From NCBI RefSeq assembly GCF_003182155.1, contig NZ_QGTG01000001.1, forward strand, positions 602,390 to 666,389: DNA of 64,000 nt, written 5' to 3'. Below are positions 62,735-64,000 of this stretch, piece after piece. Within the stretch, counting starts at the first letter, position 1; each line of letters opens with the position of its first letter. Source of the DNA: Chitinophaga sp. S165 (GTDB taxonomy: Bacteria > Bacteroidota > Bacteroidia > Chitinophagales > Chitinophagaceae). The notes below the pieces were generated by a model, which was not told where the DNA came from, did not search any database, and saw nothing but the letters and a program-made list of their open reading frames with translations. The translations under genes were made by a program, and so were the position numbers.

Positions 62735-62985
62735 ACTTTATTGTCTTTTCAAAGTTATTGGGAGACCGTAACAACGAGGTTTCAGATGGAGATTGTGGGC
62801 CTTATCCCTTTGAGAGTGCTCATACGCTTGACGGGAGTTAAATAGAGCGCTAAAGCCCCTACGCTTGAAAAAGTTTAATAGTAAGGACTCGAAGAGGGAT
62901 ACAGCCCACAAGCCCATACTGAAACCGAAGCAAGAAGGTCAGCGCTAGAATCACCGTCAGCTTAAATTCGCGCAATGCAACAATA
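62735..62985 (-). repeat. Interspersed hairpin repeat, inverted (copy D)
   Basis: The minus-strand counterpart of copy C: leader at about 62985-62930, core at 62778-62926 and tail ending near 62735 (TCTCCCAATAACTTTGAAAA, then GACAATAAAG). It lies about 36 nt after the stop of the minus-strand MDR oxidoreductase gene and points the same way as that gene. Copies C and D form a large inverted pair about 280 nt apart. Confidence 0.82.
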
Positions 62986-63020
62986 CACAAATCCAATGTA
63001 AGAATATCCACGTAAAATAC

Positions 63021-63971
63021 TCAGCCAATCCGCACTACAGTCTTTCCGATACCCTTTAATTTCCGGCTCACTTCAACAGCCGCCGCGACCTCCTCCATAC
63101 TGATCACCTCCCCGACCGGTACTTTTATAGCCCCGCTATCCACGGCATCCGCCAACGTATCCAACGAAGCCGGTGTTCCCTGCGTTTCGAAATTGCCCCC
63201 GGTAATGCTCCGTGCCCGCAAAGACTCTTTATCCGCCACAAAAGCGGTCGTCAGTGCAGCCCCTCCCACTTTCACAAGTGACGTCATTGTCTTGAAGACC
63301 GTTTGCGGACTGACAAGATCGATCAGACCTTCAACGCCTGAAGGATATTTTGATCTGATCTCTCTTTCTACAGAGAGTTTCTTGTAGTTAATCGTTTCTT
63401 TGGCACCAAGCTTCTTCATCCGCGCAGCGCCTTCCTCACTGCTAACAGTTGCTATGACGTATATTCCCTGCATATGCGCGAGCTGTACGATGAAGGAGCC
63501 TACTCCGCCGGTAGATCCGACAAGCAGCAACGTTTGTTCGTGCTTAAGTCCGAGGCGTTCCAGTAACTGAAGAGCAGTCATTCCTGCGGTAGGTATTGCT
63601 GCCGCCTCAAGCAGGGGAATGCTCTTTGGGGCCATGGAGATCGCAGCTTTCTCCGGTACGACAACATATTCCGCATAGGAGCCTTCACCAATAGGAGAAT
63701 GTATAAACTGTCCGTAGATATTATCACCTGGTTTGAAATGCGTAACACCTTCCCCGATAGCCTCAACGGTACCTGCTCCGTCCACTCCGAGGACCATAGG
63801 GAAATTATGTGGCATTTTCCCATCGAGAATGCCGTCTATTAACTTCCAGTCAAACGGATTCATACCTGCAGCGGTTACACGTACGAGGATAGTACCAGGT
63901 TTAACCTGCGGTGTGGGCAAATCCATCACCTGTGGAATGGCTTTAAACTGGGGAACGGCGACAGCCTTCAT
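63021..63971 (-). CDS. NADP-dependent MDR oxidoreductase (quinone oxidoreductase-like)
   Basis: 316-aa medium-chain dehydrogenase of the zinc-independent, quinone-oxidoreductase type. Landmarks: PQVKPGTILVRVTAAGMNPFDWK, LGVDGAGTVEAIGEGVTHFK, AAIPTAGMTALQLLERLGL and the nucleotide-binding LLVGSTGGVGSFIVQLA. It lacks the catalytic zinc Cys pair, consistent with the quinone oxidoreductase group. Reduces quinones or enals in the cytosol with NADPH. The window ends 29 nt upstream, so its promoter region is only partly present. Confidence 0.9.
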   Translation of the reverse strand: MKAVAVPQFKAIPQVMDLPTPQVKPGTILVRVTAAGMNPFDWKLIDGILDGKMPHNFPMVLGVDGAGTVEAIGEGVTHFKPGDNIYGQFIHSPIGEGSYAEYVVVPEKAAISMAPKSIPLLEAAAIPTAGMTALQLLERLGLKHEQTLLLVGSTGGVGSFIVQLAHMQGIYVIATVSSEEGAARMKKLGAKETINYKKLSVEREIRSKYPSGVEGLIDLVSPQTVFKTMTSLVKVGGAALTTAFVADKESLRARSITGGNFETQGTPASLDTLADAVDSGAIKVPVGEVISMEEVAAAVEVSRKLKGIGKTVVRIG

Positions 63972-64000
63972 AAATTCAGTTCGAGTTGTCTGGTTAATCA

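Noticed and set aside
47280-62985. Repeats as integron attC sites, because they follow genes in sense and have conserved ends with variable palindromes
   Set aside because: No integrase, no GTTRRRY/RYYYAAC boundary pair at the ends, genes are ordinary housekeeping types in both orientations.

Overview
The window looks like chromosomal DNA of a Gram-negative Bacteroidota, most likely Chitinophagaceae (Chitinophaga-like). The evidence is a TonB-dependent receptor with a carboxypeptidase-regulatory-like N-terminus and large beta-barrel proteins, lipoproteins with short lipoboxes, futalosine-pathway MqnA, a stand-alone acyl-CoA-binding protein, and several start regions carrying the Bacteroidota -7 promoter motif TAnnTTTG. 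I saw no tRNA, rRNA, CRISPR array, prophage or intact insertion sequence. Assignments come from reading the translated sequences; no database search was run.

Layout. 1-8.2 kb: TPR sensor histidine kinase, zinc metallopeptidase, DUF4132 protein, and an fdhD plus FdhF/YdeP molybdoenzyme pair. 8.2-17.8 kb: Omp85-like outer membrane protein, DUF695/RraB protein, TonB-dependent receptor, thioesterase, an unknown protein with two UBA/TS-N-like motifs, an ABC exporter and two tiny lipoproteins. 17.9-23.8 kb: MgtC, DUF763 protein, an orphan TPP riboswitch, endonuclease V and a putative DNA-repair pair whose radical SAM member is cut by an in-frame amber codon. 25.2-30.6 kb: a divergent cluster (GT-C-like membrane protein; UbiA prenyltransferase, DprE1-like oxidase, DprE2-like reductase, HAD phosphatase) that matches the route to polyprenyl-phospho-arabinofuranose known from mycobacteria. 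30.7-46.6 kb: desaturase, SDR/AraC pair, peptide-binding lipoprotein, M1 peptidase, mqnA, purB, yraN, manA, lepA, acyl-CoA-binding protein and rocD. 46.6-64 kb: VIT-like membrane protein, small unknowns, a DPP-IV-like S9 peptidase, BrkB/YihY, a giant AsmA-like protein, a GH15 hydrolase facing a fused trehalose-phosphate synthase/phosphatase, an aldo/keto reductase and an MDR oxidoreductase.

The most unusual feature is an interspersed repeat family. Six copies or partial copies lie in the four longest convergent gaps between genes (20.8-21.4, 47.3-47.6, 57.9-58.4 and 62.2-63.0 kb). Each copy has one or more leader modules, a hairpin-forming core of 147-150 nt and a tail. Every copy starts within about 70 nt of a stop codon and points the same way as that gene. 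In the 20.9 kb copy the outer stem has a completely different sequence but keeps the size, the pairing and part of the central loop. This suggests a structured element selected for its fold, or a mobile palindrome that targets gene 3' ends. I do not recognise it as a named family.

Other points of interest are the DprE1-like protein with Ala where the mycobacterial drug-target Cys lies, the orphan TPP aptamer with a terminator but no thi gene, a MITE-like 112 bp element at 24.06-24.17 kb, and a C-terminal molybdoenzyme remnant translationally overlapping an SDR gene.
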